In this document: positions 7,501 to 17,719 of the stretch, one piece after another
How the letters are laid out: every line of letters begins with the position of its first letter
How positions within the stretch are numbered: position 1 is the stretch's first letter
DNA from: Dyadobacter flavalbus
Lineage (GTDB): Bacteria > Bacteroidota > Bacteroidia > Cytophagales > Spirosomataceae
Direction: 5' to 3'
DNA length: 64,000 bases
NCBI RefSeq assembly: GCF_006149045.1
Contig: NZ_VBSN01000016.1
Location: 62,001 to 126,000 of the forward strand
The notes under the pieces: model-generated
What the model was told of the DNA's origin: nothing
The model's input: the letters and a program-made list of their open reading frames with translations, nothing else
Database searches by the model: none
Made by a program: the position numbers and the translations under genes

Positions 7501-10254
7501 CTATTCTTTTGTAATTACATTGTCAAGATTCAACAATACATTGGCCGAGACCGTCAGTGCAGCCAGCTCAGGTGATTTCTCTTTGGCATAAGTCAGGATA
7601 CTGTCCACTTCAGACGGTTTATTCCGGTAAACCCCCAATGCTTCTTTGTAAATTTTTACAAGCACATTCAGGTTTTTAGGTGCAATCGGCTGAAAAGTAA
7701 GCATGCGATATCCTTCCGAAAGCTGCTGTTCCGGCGTTTTTCCCTGCTTTTTCATTGTTGTTGCCAGTTTTTCAGCCGCTTCCAGATAAACGGGATCATT
7801 CAGCGTAACCAATGCCTGCAAAGGTGTATTGGTCAGTATTCTTCTGGACTGGCAAAATTCCCGGCTCGGCGCATCAAAAGTCGTCATCGAAGGATACGGC
7901 GCCGTGCGTTTCCAGTAGGTATAAATGCCTCTGCGGTAACGATCCGGCCCTTCGCTGACAACCCAGCTTTCGCCGCTGTAAGGCGACTGCCATATTTTGT
8001 CCGGCTGCGGAGGCATTACACTTGGCCCATACATTTTTCTGGAAATGAGCCCGCTGCAAGCCAGTGCCTGATCGCGGACCTGTTCGGCACTTAACCGTAC
8101 GCGCGGGCCGCGTGAAATCCAGACATTATACGGATCTTTTTCTATTCTTTCCTTGTCCGATTTGGAACTTTGCCGGTAAGTGGCCGACATGACAATTCTT
8201 TTCAAAAGTTTTTTCACACTCCAGTGATCCTGTTCCATAAACTGCACCGCAAGCCAGTCCAGCAGTTCGGGATGTGAAGGTTCGCTGCCCTGTGATCCGA
8301 AATCTTCAACGGTTTCCACAATGCCTCTGCCGAAAAGCTGCTCCCAAAAGCGGTTTACAATCACACGGCCTGTCAGTGCATTGTCACGGCTGACAATCCA
8401 TTTGGCCAGCCCGAGCCGGTCTCTGGAATAATCTTTTGGCATCGGTGCCAGCAGTTTGGGAACGTCCGGCTTCACTTCCGCGCCTTTTACCATCCAGTTG
8501 CCTCTTACAAATACATTTGTTTTCCGGGCAAAATCATTTTTTCCTTCCCAGATCACGGGCATACTTTCAGTGGACTTTGTCAGAACAGACGCATAATCGG
8601 CTACAATTTGTTTGTAATCCGGCTGCTCTGCGCCAGGCAATGCCTGCTGAAAGGAAACCCAGGTTATTCTGACCCATTCTTCCGGCGACTTCGGGCTTTT
8701 CAGAGACAGATAAACATCATGCTTTCCGGAAACGCTGGAAACAGGCGCTACTAAAACGGTATCCCGCGCCGGCACTTTGATCGTGGAAATCACAGGTCCG
8801 TCGAGTTTATCCAGATGAAAAGTCAGCATTGCGTTTTCAGCCTTTGTGGACATATTCATTACTATGCTTCCGACTCCGGTCAGATCAACATTAGAAATCC
8901 TTGCATTGCCTTTGTCTTTTACGCCATAATAGGAAATTAGTAGCGCCGTGGACTGGTCGCCTTTTATAAAATTGTGCGCATTGATCTTGGGTTCCATCAC
9001 ACGCATGAACTCTGTTTTTTCGGCAATTTGCTTAGGATCGTATTTCCGGATCCAGTTTTTAACCCGCTCTACACGCGCGGAATCTTCTCCTTTATAAAAC
9101 CGCAGTTTCGGCCATTCGTCCCACACATCTTCATCTCTGGAATTGTTGAAAAAAGCCATGTACTTGTAATAATCTTCGTGCGGAATCGGATCGTAAGGAT
9201 GGCTATGGCACTGAATGCATGCAAACGTAGTTCCCTGCCAGACTTCCCACGTCGTGTTCACGCGGTCAATCTGCGCAGCAGTACGAAATTCTTCGTCATC
9301 CGTTCCGCCTTCATTGTTGGTCATGGTATTGCGGTGAAAAGCCGTGGCAACAAGGTTCTGTTCTTTTGGAAAACCTTCGTTGTCTTTTTCCAGCAAATCG
9401 CCCGCAAGCTGCTCAATAGTAAACCGGTCAAAAGGCTTGTCTTCATTGAAAGATTTGACTACATAATCCCTGTAAGGCCACATCATTCTGCCGCCGTCGC
9501 TTTCATAGCCTTTGGTATCGGCATAGCGCGCAAGGTCCATCCACATGGAAGTCCATCTTTCCCCGTACGCAGGCGATTTCAGCAGGCGGTCCACTACTTT
9601 TTCATAGGCATCCGGCGATTCGTCTTGCATAAATTCGCTTACTTCCTTTTGCGTCGGCGGTAGGCCGGTTATATCCAGACTTACACGGCGAATAAGCGTA
9701 GCTTTATCTGCTTCCGGAGAAACATCCAGCTTTTTTTCCTTCAATTTCTGAAGAACAAAATAGTCGATTTCATTCTTGACCCAATTTTTGTTTTCAGAAT
9801 CAAACAGTCCGTATAAATTCCAGAAGTTGCCCAAAGCAGGCACTTGGGGCTTTTCTATGCGTTTGTAAGACCAGTGCGTTTCCCATTTTGCACCTTCATT
9901 AATCCATTTTTTCAGAATACTGATTTCATTGTCGTTCAGCGGAGCACCATTCTTCGGCATTTTTTCATCCGGATCATTGCTGAGGATGCGGCGGATCATT
10001 TCACTTTCATCGGCATGGCCGCGTACAACGGGTATTTTGCCGGATTTGCCTGGCTCCAGCATTTCATGTTCAAACAGAAAACTGACGTCTCCGGCCTTTT
10101 TCACACCGCCATGACAGCTCATGCAGTGCTTGTTCAGAATCGGCTTGACCTCCGTATTGTAATCTACTTTACGGCCAAGCCAGTCCTGAACCCATGAAAA
10201 AGATGATATGAAAACAATCAGCACGCCAATGCCGATCAATATTCTGTTGTTCAT
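7501..10254 (-). CDS. DUF1549/DUF1553 protein with N-terminal cytochrome c domain
   Basis: 917 residues from the preferred ATG at 10254. An upstream in-frame start at 10335 adds 27 residues that do not look like a leader, whereas the chosen start gives [19 protein letters not shown], a clean membrane anchor. A haem motif CMSCH follows near residue 45, then [12 protein letters not shown] PSCyt1 features, the DUF1549 domain ([16 protein letters not shown] near 205, a second haem-type motif [18 protein letters not shown]), and the C-terminal DUF1553 domain ([36 protein letters not shown]). This family is abundant in Planctomycetes and occurs with DUF1501 in carbohydrate loci. It probably transfers electrons in an oxidative step on the periplasmic face. 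Confidence 0.88.
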   Translation of the reverse strand: MNNRILIGIGVLIVFISSFSWVQDWLGRKVDYNTEVKPILNKHCMSCHGGVKKAGDVSFLFEHEMLEPGKSGKIPVVRGHADESEMIRRILSNDPDEKMPKNGAPLNDNEISILKKWINEGAKWETHWSYKRIEKPQVPALGNFWNLYGLFDSENKNWVKNEIDYFVLQKLKEKKLDVSPEADKATLIRRVSLDITGLPPTQKEVSEFMQDESPDAYEKVVDRLLKSPAYGERWTSMWMDLARYADTKGYESDGGRMMWPYRDYVVKSFNEDKPFDRFTIEQLAGDLLEKDNEGFPKEQNLVATAFHRNTMTNNEGGTDDEEFRTAAQIDRVNTTWEVWQGTTFACIQCHSHPYDPIPHEDYYKYMAFFNNSRDEDVWDEWPKLRFYKGEDSARVERVKNWIRKYDPKQIAEKTEFMRVMEPKINAHNFIKGDQSTALLISYYGVKDKGNARISNVDLTGVGSIVMNMSTKAENAMLTFHLDKLDGPVISTIKVPARDTVLVAPVSSVSGKHDVYLSLKSPKSPEEWVRITWVSFQQALPGAEQPDYKQIVADYASVLTKSTESMPVIWEGKNDFARKTNVFVRGNWMVKGAEVKPDVPKLLAPMPKDYSRDRLGLAKWIVSRDNALTGRVIVNRFWEQLFGRGIVETVEDFGSQGSEPSHPELLDWLAVQFMEQDHWSVKKLLKRIVMSATYRQSSKSDKERIEKDPYNVWISRGPRVRLSAEQVRDQALACSGLISRKMYGPSVMPPQPDKIWQSPYSGESWVVSEGPDRYRRGIYTYWKRTAPYPSMTTFDAPSREFCQSRRILTNTPLQALVTLNDPVYLEAAEKLATTMKKQGKTPEQQLSEGYRMLTFQPIAPKNLNVLVKIYKEALGVYRNKPSEVDSILTYAKEKSPELAALTVSANVLLNLDNVITKE

Positions 10255-10402
10255 GATTCCATTCTTTAACCCTTGTACTTTTAACGAACCAAAAGTGCTT
10301 ATCGATACGCTAATTTGTTGTATATCAAACAACAAAAAGAATTTACTTTTGATTACCTACTTATGTCCGGCTGCATTTGCAAGCCATATTGTCAATCCCG
10401 CA

Positions 10403-11989
10403 TCAATAGCCTGCATTCTGTTCAATGGCCGGATTCGCATCCAGTTCGGCCTGCGGAATGGGCAGCAGGTATTTGCGATTGGCTACAAAAACCCTGTCTT
10501 CCACTTTAATTTTTGCTCCGTTCCATGTTACGACGCCTGTTGCATTGTTCATCGTTCCAAGCCTCGATCCGTAAACAGGCCCGTTCAGAGCCTGCGCACC
10601 GATATCCCATCTTTTTATATCCCAATAACGCAGCCCTTCAAAGGCAAGCTCGACTCTTCTTTCCCGGCGGACAAGTTCTCTCAGCTTTGCCTGCGTGTTG
10701 TAAACCGTTCTGTCAACTGCCGGCATTTTGGCGCGTAACCGGATCATATCCATCGCGTCATAAACATCCGCTGTAATCTGGCCGGATTCGATTGCAGCCT
10801 CGGCGTAGGTTAAAAGTACTTCCGCAAGCCGGATGACCATTACATTGGCATCGCCGTTGTTCAGCAATGCTTCCGGGACGATGGTCGTATATTTCAGCAC
10901 ATTATAGCCGCTTTTCGGCGCCGACGCACTCTGGTAAAAATCAGGACTTGACAAATCCAGCGTGTTGTAAAATCTGCCGTTGTACTTTGCCCCGGAATAC
11001 AGAATCGTCATTCCCAAACGAGGATCGCGGTTTTCAAACGGTTTGTCAGGATTGTAAAGCGCCGATTCCGTAATTGTTTTGCCATCTTTCATTTCATACG
11101 CGTCTACAATGCTCTGAACCGCCGAAATGGACGACCAGCCGCCTTCTTTCGAAGGAAGAATGTGCTGCCAGATATTGTTCGCATATGTGTCCTTAATATA
11201 CTGAATTTCCAGCACAGACTCCATATTATTGCTTTCATTTTCAACCTGGAACAATCCGAAATAATCAGGATAAAGCCTGTAAACGCCGTTTTTGGCCATA
11301 TCCATCACTTTTTTGGAATCTGCCATGGCATCGGCGTATTTGCCTTCATACAGTTCCAGCCTTGCTTTCAAGGCCAGCGCGGCACCGCTCGTTACATGGC
11401 CGCCCGATTGGCGCATGTTTTCAGCCGGAAGAATTTTGGAAACCGCATCCAACTCGCTCAGAATAAAACTGACAACTTCTGCTTTCGGCGTTTTCCCGAT
11501 TTTGGCATCTTCGGGGTTTTCAATTACTTCGGTCACCAGCGGCACGTCGCCGTAAAACTGCACTTTCCGGAAATAATCGTAAGCACGCAGGAAACGGGCT
11601 TCGGCCAGAAATCTTTCTTTCTTCTGCGCGTCCATTTCAATCTGCGGCACTTTTTCAATAAACTGGTTATACTTCCGGATCAGCGTATAGTTGAAATAAT
11701 CCTTGCCGAAATTGGATGCATTGGCTTGCCCGTTTCCTAAAACCTGCACGTTGTCCCACGCATATTGTGAAAACCCGTTGTCGGTCATCAGGTCCCACCA
11801 AAGAATGTTTGTATGCTCTTCCCATTTGTTATAAATGCCCGCAAGCGCCATTTCTGCATCTTTTTCTGTTTTCCAGAAGGTCATATCCGATAATTTGTCC
11901 GTCGGGGAAACATCCAGAAATTTATCGCCGCAGGAAATTGTCAGGAAAAAGGAAAATGTCAGGCATATTACTCTGTATATGATTTTCAT
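10403..11989 (-). CDS. SusD/RagB family nutrient-binding outer membrane lipoprotein
   Basis: A 528-residue lipoprotein with signal sequence and lipobox (FFLTISCGDKFLDVSP; Cys at about residue 20). The conserved SusD N-terminus FWKTEKDAEMALAGIYNKW, the TPR-like ERFLAEARFLRAYDYFRKV segment and the C-terminal RRERRVELAFEGLRYWDIKRW are all present. SusD proteins sit on the cell surface as the lid of the SusC transporter and bind the glycan or small ligand. It starts 12 bases after the SusC stop, the standard coupled arrangement. The ligand cannot be read from the sequence. Confidence 0.96.
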   Translation of the reverse strand: MKIIYRVICLTFSFFLTISCGDKFLDVSPTDKLSDMTFWKTEKDAEMALAGIYNKWEEHTNILWWDLMTDNGFSQYAWDNVQVLGNGQANASNFGKDYFNYTLIRKYNQFIEKVPQIEMDAQKKERFLAEARFLRAYDYFRKVQFYGDVPLVTEVIENPEDAKIGKTPKAEVVSFILSELDAVSKILPAENMRQSGGHVTSGAALALKARLELYEGKYADAMADSKKVMDMAKNGVYRLYPDYFGLFQVENESNNMESVLEIQYIKDTYANNIWQHILPSKEGGWSSISAVQSIVDAYEMKDGKTITESALYNPDKPFENRDPRLGMTILYSGAKYNGRFYNTLDLSSPDFYQSASAPKSGYNVLKYTTIVPEALLNNGDANVMVIRLAEVLLTYAEAAIESGQITADVYDAMDMIRLRAKMPAVDRTVYNTQAKLRELVRRERRVELAFEGLRYWDIKRWDIGAQALNGPVYGSRLGTMNNATGVVTWNGAKIKVEDRVFVANRKYLLPIPQAELDANPAIEQNAGY

Positions 11990-12001
11990 GGTCGTCGGAA
12001 T

Positions 12002-15000
12002 TTAGAAATTGATATTTAAACCAGCGGTATATACTTTGACATTCGGATAGCCAAACTGTGCATTTTCAGCACTTTCGGGATCAAATCCGCTGTCCAGCTT
12101 TGTAAATGTGAGCAAATTCTGACCGCTCAGATATACTCTTAACGAGCTTACTTTGATAGCTTGCAATACTTTGGGAGAAATACTATAACCAATCTGCAGA
12201 TTTTTCAGTCTCAGGTAATTGGCATTCACAACGCTGAAACTGGAAATGGCATAATTGTGCCATTGACTTACATGCGTTTTCGGGAATCTTGCATCCGGCG
12301 TTTCGGGCGTCCAGCGGTCCAGATGTTTGGTCTGTGCCTTGTATCCGTTTACAAATGCAAACTGGACCTGATCCTGAAGGTACTGCTTTACGTCTGCCGC
12401 GCCCTGGCCTAATATGACAAGATCAAAGTTTTTAAAACGTGCATTCAGGTTCAGTCCGTAAGTGGTTTTGGGAATATCGCTTCCGAGATCAACACGGTCG
12501 TTGCCGTTGATTACACCGTCGTTATTCTGGTCCTTGAAAATCAGATCGCCTTTCTGTACCGGCGCGCCCACTACTTTCGGTAAAGTCTGAACCTGCTCGT
12601 CTGTCTGGTAAAAACCGACTGCTTCGTAACCGAAGAATGCATTCCACGGGTAACCTTCGGCCTGAATCCGCTTGGTTTTGGCCGGATTTGCGTATTTCTC
12701 GACGTTATTCCGATTTATTCCGACATTGAATGAAACGTTGTATGAAAAATCGCCCATCCGGTTCGCATGCCCGATCACCAGCTCAACGCCTTTGTTCCGC
12801 ATCGCGCCGGCATTGACAGTCGGTGCGGGCAAACCGTAAATAGACGAAACCGGCACGGCAACGAGAATGTTGTCCGTATAACGATTGTAATAATCAGCTG
12901 TAAGCGACAGTTTGTTACTGAACAAAGCAAGGTCTGCACCAATGTCAAAAGTCGTGCTTTTCTCCCACTGCAGATTCGGATTTGCGGCCACCTGCTGCGC
13001 TGCGCCGGCATTTATACCACCGTTGAAAGGATAATTTACGCCCAATGCAACCGTCGGAATATACAGGTAATCGTTGATGTTGTTGTTTCCGACAGAACCG
13101 TAAGATCCTCTCAGTTTAAGATCGGAAACGACTTGTACATTTTTCAGGAACGCTTCTTCGGAAATACGCCATCCTGCCGAGAAAGAAGGAAAAACGCCCC
13201 ATCTTTTGTCCGTTGCAAACTTGGACGAACCGTCGTAACGCACACTGGCTTCCAGCAAATATTTTCCCTGGTAATCGTAATTGACCCTTCCGAAATAGGA
13301 ACCCAGCTTGCTTTCGTAACTAAGGCCCGATGCCGTCATACCTTCCGTTGATCCTGCATTTACGTCCGTAAGATCATTACTGGGCAGGTTTCTGCGGTAA
13401 ATGCCGTTTTCGCGATAATTATAGGTTTCGCGCGAAGTTCCCAGAAGCACATTCAGGTTATGGCTGCCGAAACTCTTTTCATAAGTCAGAAATGCCTGAA
13501 GCGTGATCCTGGAATTCCTGAAATTATCATCCCGGATCGAATTCGGTCCCTGATAACTGCCGTCCCCGTAAGTAAGGTCTTTCAGATGTGTTTTTTTGTC
13601 GTTAAAATAAAAATCCGCTCCGGCTGAACCTCTCAGCTTAAGACCTTTGAAAAGGATCAGTTCGGCAAATGCATTTCCCATGCCGTTGGAAATCTGATCT
13701 TTAATAGAACCGCCGTTTTCGATCCATGCATTCGGGTTCCCGTCCAGATACCGCATCCAGGAACCGTCCGGATATTTATTGGGAACGGTTGGCGGAATGC
13801 GGTTGGCATACACAATGCTGAAATTCAAGCCCTGCCCCGTTGCTATCGCCGACGGCTCGCTGATTCCCTGCCGGATAAACGAAGAAGTAAGTCCCACGGA
13901 AAGCCGTTCCGAAATTTTGCTGTCAAGGTTAAAACGAACATTGTAGCGGTCGTTATCCGTGTTTTTGATTAACCCTTTCTGATCTAAATAACCGAATGAC
14001 AACAGATACCGCGAAGCATCCGAGCCGCCGGAAACACTCAGATTATGCGACTGCTGGATTCCGGAGCCTTTATAAAGCAGATCGAGCCAGTCGGTATCCG
14101 GATAGTTTGCAGGATCCGAGCCGTTACGGAATTTTTCAAGCTCCGCTTCTGTAAACCTCGGCTGCTGGCCTTCGTTGACAAGCCCTTCGTTCAGCAGTTT
14201 TCCGTATTCATAAGAACCCAGATAATCGGGAAGATTGGTCGGTTTCTGCACACCGACGTATGCATTGTAACTTACTACGGGCTTGCCTGTTTTTCCTCTT
14301 TTGGTTGTTACCAGAATAACGCCGTTTGCTGCCCGCGAACCGTAAATGGCGCCGGCAGAAGCATCTTTCAATACGCTTATACTTTCTATGTCATTCGGGT
14401 TCAGGTTTTCCATGGAAGAAATAAGCCCGTCCACAACCACCATCGGCGAAGCATTGTTCATACTTCCGACACCGCGCACCCGGATTTCGCCCGTGTCTCT
14501 TCCCGGCTGCCCGGATCTTTGCACAACGGTTACGCCCGGCAGCATGCCCTGCAAGGCACTCGACATGTTGGTAACAGGCCTGTTGGCGACCTGCTCCGCT
14601 CCTACCGTTGCAACAGCTCCGGTAAGATTGATTTTTTTCTGCGTTCCGTAGCCGACAACAACCAGTTCTTTCAGCGCCGTATTTTCCGGAACAAGGCTTA
14701 CCGAAATATTTGACTGGCTGCCCACTGTAATTTCCTGCGTTACATAACCCACAAAACTCATCACAAGCACGGCTGATTCGTCCGGCACATCCAGTTTAAA
14801 CATTCCTTCGCTGTCTGTAGTGGTACCTTTCTGCGTTCCTTTGAGCACTACGCTTACGCCGGGCAATCCGGCGTTGTTTTCGTCTGTTACTTTACCCGTA
14901 ACCTGAACCGGCAGCACTTCCTGATTTCCGGAAAATACGGTTTCACTCGCTTTCCTTTGCATTTCCCAGTTTATTCCTTCATGTCCTGCGTAAGTGAAAC

Positions 15001-15103
15001 CTGCAAAAGCAACAGAGAAAATAATCTGGGCCAGTGAATTTTTCATCAGCGCGTACAAAGACGCACAGCAATTTGATCGTCGAAGTTTTTGCATCGTTTT
15101 CAT
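12002..15103 (-). CDS. SusC/RagA family TonB-dependent outer membrane transporter
   Basis: A 1033-residue outer membrane protein. After an unusually long N-terminal leader (residues 1-42) with a hydrophobic segment comes the carboxypeptidase-regulatory-like domain (VTGKVTDENNAGLPGVSVVLKG), the TonB box/plug entry (LVVVGYGTQKKINLTGAVA), the plug signature (IRVRGVGSMNNASPMVVVDG, ISVLKDASAGAIYGSRAANG) and a beta-barrel ending in YTAGLNINF. It imports a ligand with TonB energy, together with SusD. No FecI/FecR-type sigma/anti-sigma genes are adjacent, so control may come from the AraC regulator at 16345 (inference). Confidence 0.96.
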   Translation of the reverse strand: MKTMQKLRRSNCCASLYALMKNSLAQIIFSVAFAGFTYAGHEGINWEMQRKASETVFSGNQEVLPVQVTGKVTDENNAGLPGVSVVLKGTQKGTTTDSEGMFKLDVPDESAVLVMSFVGYVTQEITVGSQSNISVSLVPENTALKELVVVGYGTQKKINLTGAVATVGAEQVANRPVTNMSSALQGMLPGVTVVQRSGQPGRDTGEIRVRGVGSMNNASPMVVVDGLISSMENLNPNDIESISVLKDASAGAIYGSRAANGVILVTTKRGKTGKPVVSYNAYVGVQKPTNLPDYLGSYEYGKLLNEGLVNEGQQPRFTEAELEKFRNGSDPANYPDTDWLDLLYKGSGIQQSHNLSVSGGSDASRYLLSFGYLDQKGLIKNTDNDRYNVRFNLDSKISERLSVGLTSSFIRQGISEPSAIATGQGLNFSIVYANRIPPTVPNKYPDGSWMRYLDGNPNAWIENGGSIKDQISNGMGNAFAELILFKGLKLRGSAGADFYFNDKKTHLKDLTYGDGSYQGPNSIRDDNFRNSRITLQAFLTYEKSFGSHNLNVLLGTSRETYNYRENGIYRRNLPSNDLTDVNAGSTEGMTASGLSYESKLGSYFGRVNYDYQGKYLLEASVRYDGSSKFATDKRWGVFPSFSAGWRISEEAFLKNVQVVSDLKLRGSYGSVGNNNINDYLYIPTVALGVNYPFNGGINAGAAQQVAANPNLQWEKSTTFDIGADLALFSNKLSLTADYYNRYTDNILVAVPVSSIYGLPAPTVNAGAMRNKGVELVIGHANRMGDFSYNVSFNVGINRNNVEKYANPAKTKRIQAEGYPWNAFFGYEAVGFYQTDEQVQTLPKVVGAPVQKGDLIFKDQNNDGVINGNDRVDLGSDIPKTTYGLNLNARFKNFDLVILGQGAADVKQYLQDQVQFAFVNGYKAQTKHLDRWTPETPDARFPKTHVSQWHNYAISSFSVVNANYLRLKNLQIGYSISPKVLQAIKVSSLRVYLSGQNLLTFTKLDSGFDPESAENAQFGYPNVKVYTAGLNINF

Positions 15104-15385
15104 TCAGGTTAGCGGTTAAGTGATTTCGTGTTATCGGATCGGCAGTGTGGGATTTGTGGAAAGAAGGCCGGCTTTATATGTAAACATCCATTGGAGATTT
15201 CTTCCGGAAAACAGGATTTCCATATAGATTTGCAATTCGGGTACGTTCACGATTTGTTCAGCGCAGATAGTAAATACGCTTTCATCACCCTTTTCAAGGC
15301 AGCGACCAGGTTTTGTTCCGGAAAATGATTTCTTCTGAAAACGGTTTTTTGAAATGCAGCAGACTATAAAAAACTACTTCTGAAA
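15104..15385. other. Upstream region of the susC-susD block, no clear promoter
   Basis: 282 bases between the dioxygenase-like gene and susC, both on the minus strand. I looked for a TAnnTTTG box on the minus strand and did not find a convincing one. The length suggests an untranslated leader or regulatory site rather than simple co-transcription. Confidence 0.4.
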
Positions 15386-16204
15386 TTACAGGATCAAAGG
15401 ATTTAACCGGGAAGCCAGCATGCTTCCTGTCGGCAATCCGCACATCCAGCGCTGGCGGTCTGCTTCCTGATGTTTGTTCTGAGGCTCGGTAACGGCTGCG
15501 CCGTCTGCAACAAAAATGATCGTCATTACTTCGCGCATAACTTCTTCGGATTTGTTTCCGGGCGCCGAATGCAGCGTCCAGCCATAATGCCATGTTGCAT
15601 CGCCGGCATGCATGGTTTTGGCGCGTGAAACCTGAAACCCTTTTTGCTGAATGTATTTTTCAAGCATGGCCTCAGACTCATCCGAAATGGCCACGTTTTC
15701 CACAAATCCGCTTTCATGAGACCGGGAAGCAAACGTAAGCATGCCCATTTCTTCGGTGATATCGATGAGCGGCATCCACATGGTTACGGTATTATTGGTA
15801 TCCACCGGCCAGTAATACTGGTCCTGATGCCAGGGCGTAAAGCCGCCGCCGGGCTCTTTATACAATGCCTGATCGTGATACATACGCACATTTTCAACGC
15901 CGAGCAGATCCGCCGCGATTTTGCCAAAACGTTTTGCAAGCGAAAAACTCCTGACCTGTTCATCCACTTCCCAGAGATTGGTAATCTGAAGAAAAGCTTT
16001 TCCGTAAGTGTCTCTGTCTTTCAGACTGCGTTTTTCGGTGTTGAATACTGTTGCAGCACGATTGATTACGTCCCGGTAATAAGCAACTTCGGTTTGATTG
16101 AGGATGCCGGGAATGAGCACATGCCCGTTTTTTCTGAAACTTTCGATTTGACTGTCGTCAATAGTCTTGAAGCCGGCCAGATCAGGAGCGGTTAAAGTTG
16201 TCAT
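15386..16204 (-). CDS. Phytanoyl-CoA dioxygenase (PhyH) family Fe(II)/2-oxoglutarate oxygenase
   Basis: A 272-residue protein. The HxD iron motif lies in GGFTPWHQDQYYWP near residue 123, with a preceding YHDQALYKEPGG. The distal histidine and the 2-oxoglutarate-binding Arg region are in GWTLHSAPGNKSEEVMREV near 210-228. PhyH-family enzymes hydroxylate varied small molecules, including modified sugars and quaternary amines, so the name should not be read as fatty-acid oxidation. It is divergent from the AraC-type regulator (140 bases apart) and 282 bases upstream of susC, so it is probably part of the same catabolic programme, perhaps oxidising the imported compound. Confidence 0.85.
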   Translation of the reverse strand: MTTLTAPDLAGFKTIDDSQIESFRKNGHVLIPGILNQTEVAYYRDVINRAATVFNTEKRSLKDRDTYGKAFLQITNLWEVDEQVRSFSLAKRFGKIAADLLGVENVRMYHDQALYKEPGGGFTPWHQDQYYWPVDTNNTVTMWMPLIDITEEMGMLTFASRSHESGFVENVAISDESEAMLEKYIQQKGFQVSRAKTMHAGDATWHYGWTLHSAPGNKSEEVMREVMTIIFVADGAAVTEPQNKHQEADRQRWMCGLPTGSMLASRLNPLIL

Positions 16205-16344
16205 TGGTAGAAAATAGGGGTTTAGGAATAATTAATATCAAATTTCGATGCTAATATGGATTTTATGCTAGGCGGATTATGGCTGATTAATGGGTTATTT
16301 TATCTATTTTTAATTTACCGGACGTAGTTTGAATAAAATAGTCA

Positions 16345-17211
16345 ATGATCAAGGCACAATTTGAAAATCTGTATCCCCATTCACACGCTTCCTTCATCGT
16401 GAATGCGTTCACGCTGGAAAAGTTTGACGTGCCATATCATTTTCATCCGCAGTACGAACTGACGCTCATTGTAAAAGGAAGCGGAAAACGCTTTGTGGGC
16501 AAGAATATGGCCGGATTTGATTCCGGAGATCTGGTTTTTCTGGGTTCGGACCTGCCGCATTCATGGAAATCGGAAAATACAGTCCGGACGGAAACTGTAC
16601 AGTCCGTTGTTGTGCAGTTTGAAAAGAACTTTCTCGGCCCTGAATTTTTTGATAAACCCGAACTGGCCGAAATCAACAACCTCTTGAAAATGAGTGTCTT
16701 CGGAATTCAGTTTATCCATGACGGCGCAGCTGCGGCAGGCGAGAAAATGAAGCTGCTGGCCGGACAGAAAAATGCCTTTCGTAAAATGACGATGCTGCTG
16801 GAAATTCTGTACGATCTGGCAAAATCCGGTGAATATATCCTGCTGGATCAGGATGCGACCATTGCGCAGCAGCATAACAGCCACAAGGAACGAATCAATG
16901 CCGCTTTGGGCTACATTGTGGATAATTTCAGGAATGACATCGTGCTGAACAAAGTGGCGTCGCTTGCCAACATGTCGCCCAATGCATTTTGCAAATATTT
17001 TAAGAAAATGACCAACAAAACCTTTGTAGAAACGGTTATAGATTACCGGATCAGCTTTGCCGTGCAACAGCTGATCGCCACGGACAAGGCCGTTTCAGAA
17101 ATTGCACTGGAAAGCGGATTCGGCGACATTTCACATTTTTACAAACTGTTTAAAAAAAGGATGAACATGAGCCCGCTGAATTACAGGAACAGTTTTCAGA
17201 AAAGTTTATAA
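16345..17211 (+). CDS. AraC family transcriptional regulator
   Basis: A 288-residue regulator. The N-terminal half is a cupin sensor (YHFHPQYELTLIVKGSGKRFVG near residue 31, then FDSGDLVFLGSDLPHSW), the fold that binds small sugars in AraC/RhaS-like proteins. The C-terminal 100 residues form the two helix-turn-helix motifs, ending in the signature VSEIALESGFGDISHFYKLFKKRMNMSP (split: ALESGFGDISHFYKLFKK near 255). Its divergent position next to the PhyH-like gene and the SusCD block makes it the best candidate controller of that locus. No operator could be defined from one intergenic region. Confidence 0.93.
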   Translation: MIKAQFENLYPHSHASFIVNAFTLEKFDVPYHFHPQYELTLIVKGSGKRFVGKNMAGFDSGDLVFLGSDLPHSWKSENTVRTETVQSVVVQFEKNFLGPEFFDKPELAEINNLLKMSVFGIQFIHDGAAAAGEKMKLLAGQKNAFRKMTMLLEILYDLAKSGEYILLDQDATIAQQHNSHKERINAALGYIVDNFRNDIVLNKVASLANMSPNAFCKYFKKMTNKTFVETVIDYRISFAVQQLIATDKAVSEIALESGFGDISHFYKLFKKRMNMSPLNYRNSFQKSL

Positions 17212-17229
17212 ATGCTACGTTCCGGCTGC

Positions 17230-17589
17230 TTATTTGCTGAAAGCATCTTCAATATGGAGAATATTTGATTTGCCGTTTTGCTGGATCAGAATGGAGATGA
17301 TATCGAAACGGATATCAAAATGCCAGTCGTTATCGTAAATGTACTGCTCCGCTGCTTTCATGACCAGCCTTGCTTTTGCTGCATTTACAAACTGTTCCGG
17401 CATGCCGAAACCGGTTCCGCTTCTGGTTTTCACCTCGACAAAAATCAGCATTTTGTCTTTTCTGACAATCAGGTCAATTTCCAGATGATTGTTGCGGTAA
17501 TTTTTTTCGACTATATCGTACCCTTTTTGCTTTAAAAATGCAGCAGCCTGCTTTTCTCCCCAGTTTCCTGTATCGTTGTGTGTTGCCAT
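17230..17589 (-). CDS. YraN family (UPF0102) protein
   Basis: A 119-residue protein of the YraN family, predicted Holliday-junction-resolvase-like PD-(D/E)XK fold. The pattern is complete: GNWGEKQAAAFLKQKGYDIVEKN at the start, NNHLEIDLIVRKDKMLIFVEVKTR at residues 34-57 with the D and E-V-K catalytic-type residues, and FVNAAKARLVMKAAEQYI after. The cellular role of YraN is not known. The gene is convergent with the AraC regulator, ending 18 bases from its stop. Confidence 0.93.
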   Translation of the reverse strand: MATHNDTGNWGEKQAAAFLKQKGYDIVEKNYRNNHLEIDLIVRKDKMLIFVEVKTRSGTGFGMPEQFVNAAKARLVMKAAEQYIYDNDWHFDIRFDIISILIQQNGKSNILHIEDAFSK

Positions 17590-17719
17590 AGAACATTTTA
17601 TATACTAAAGTGTGTTATTTACCTAGTAACAGTCCGTTATGACGCAGGAATTTTTAAAGGTCACAAAAAATAAATAATGTTGGCTCCATAAGCAGTTGCA
17701 GGCCAATCCTGAATTTTAA

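Noticed and set aside
8974..9663. Plus-strand open frame of 229 codons inside the DUF1549/DUF1553 gene
   Set aside because: Shadow of a strongly supported gene; no start context, no recognisable domain.
10255..10335. N-terminal extension of the DUF1549/DUF1553 protein
   Set aside because: The 27 extra residues precede a clean membrane anchor that begins at 10254 and do not look like a leader.
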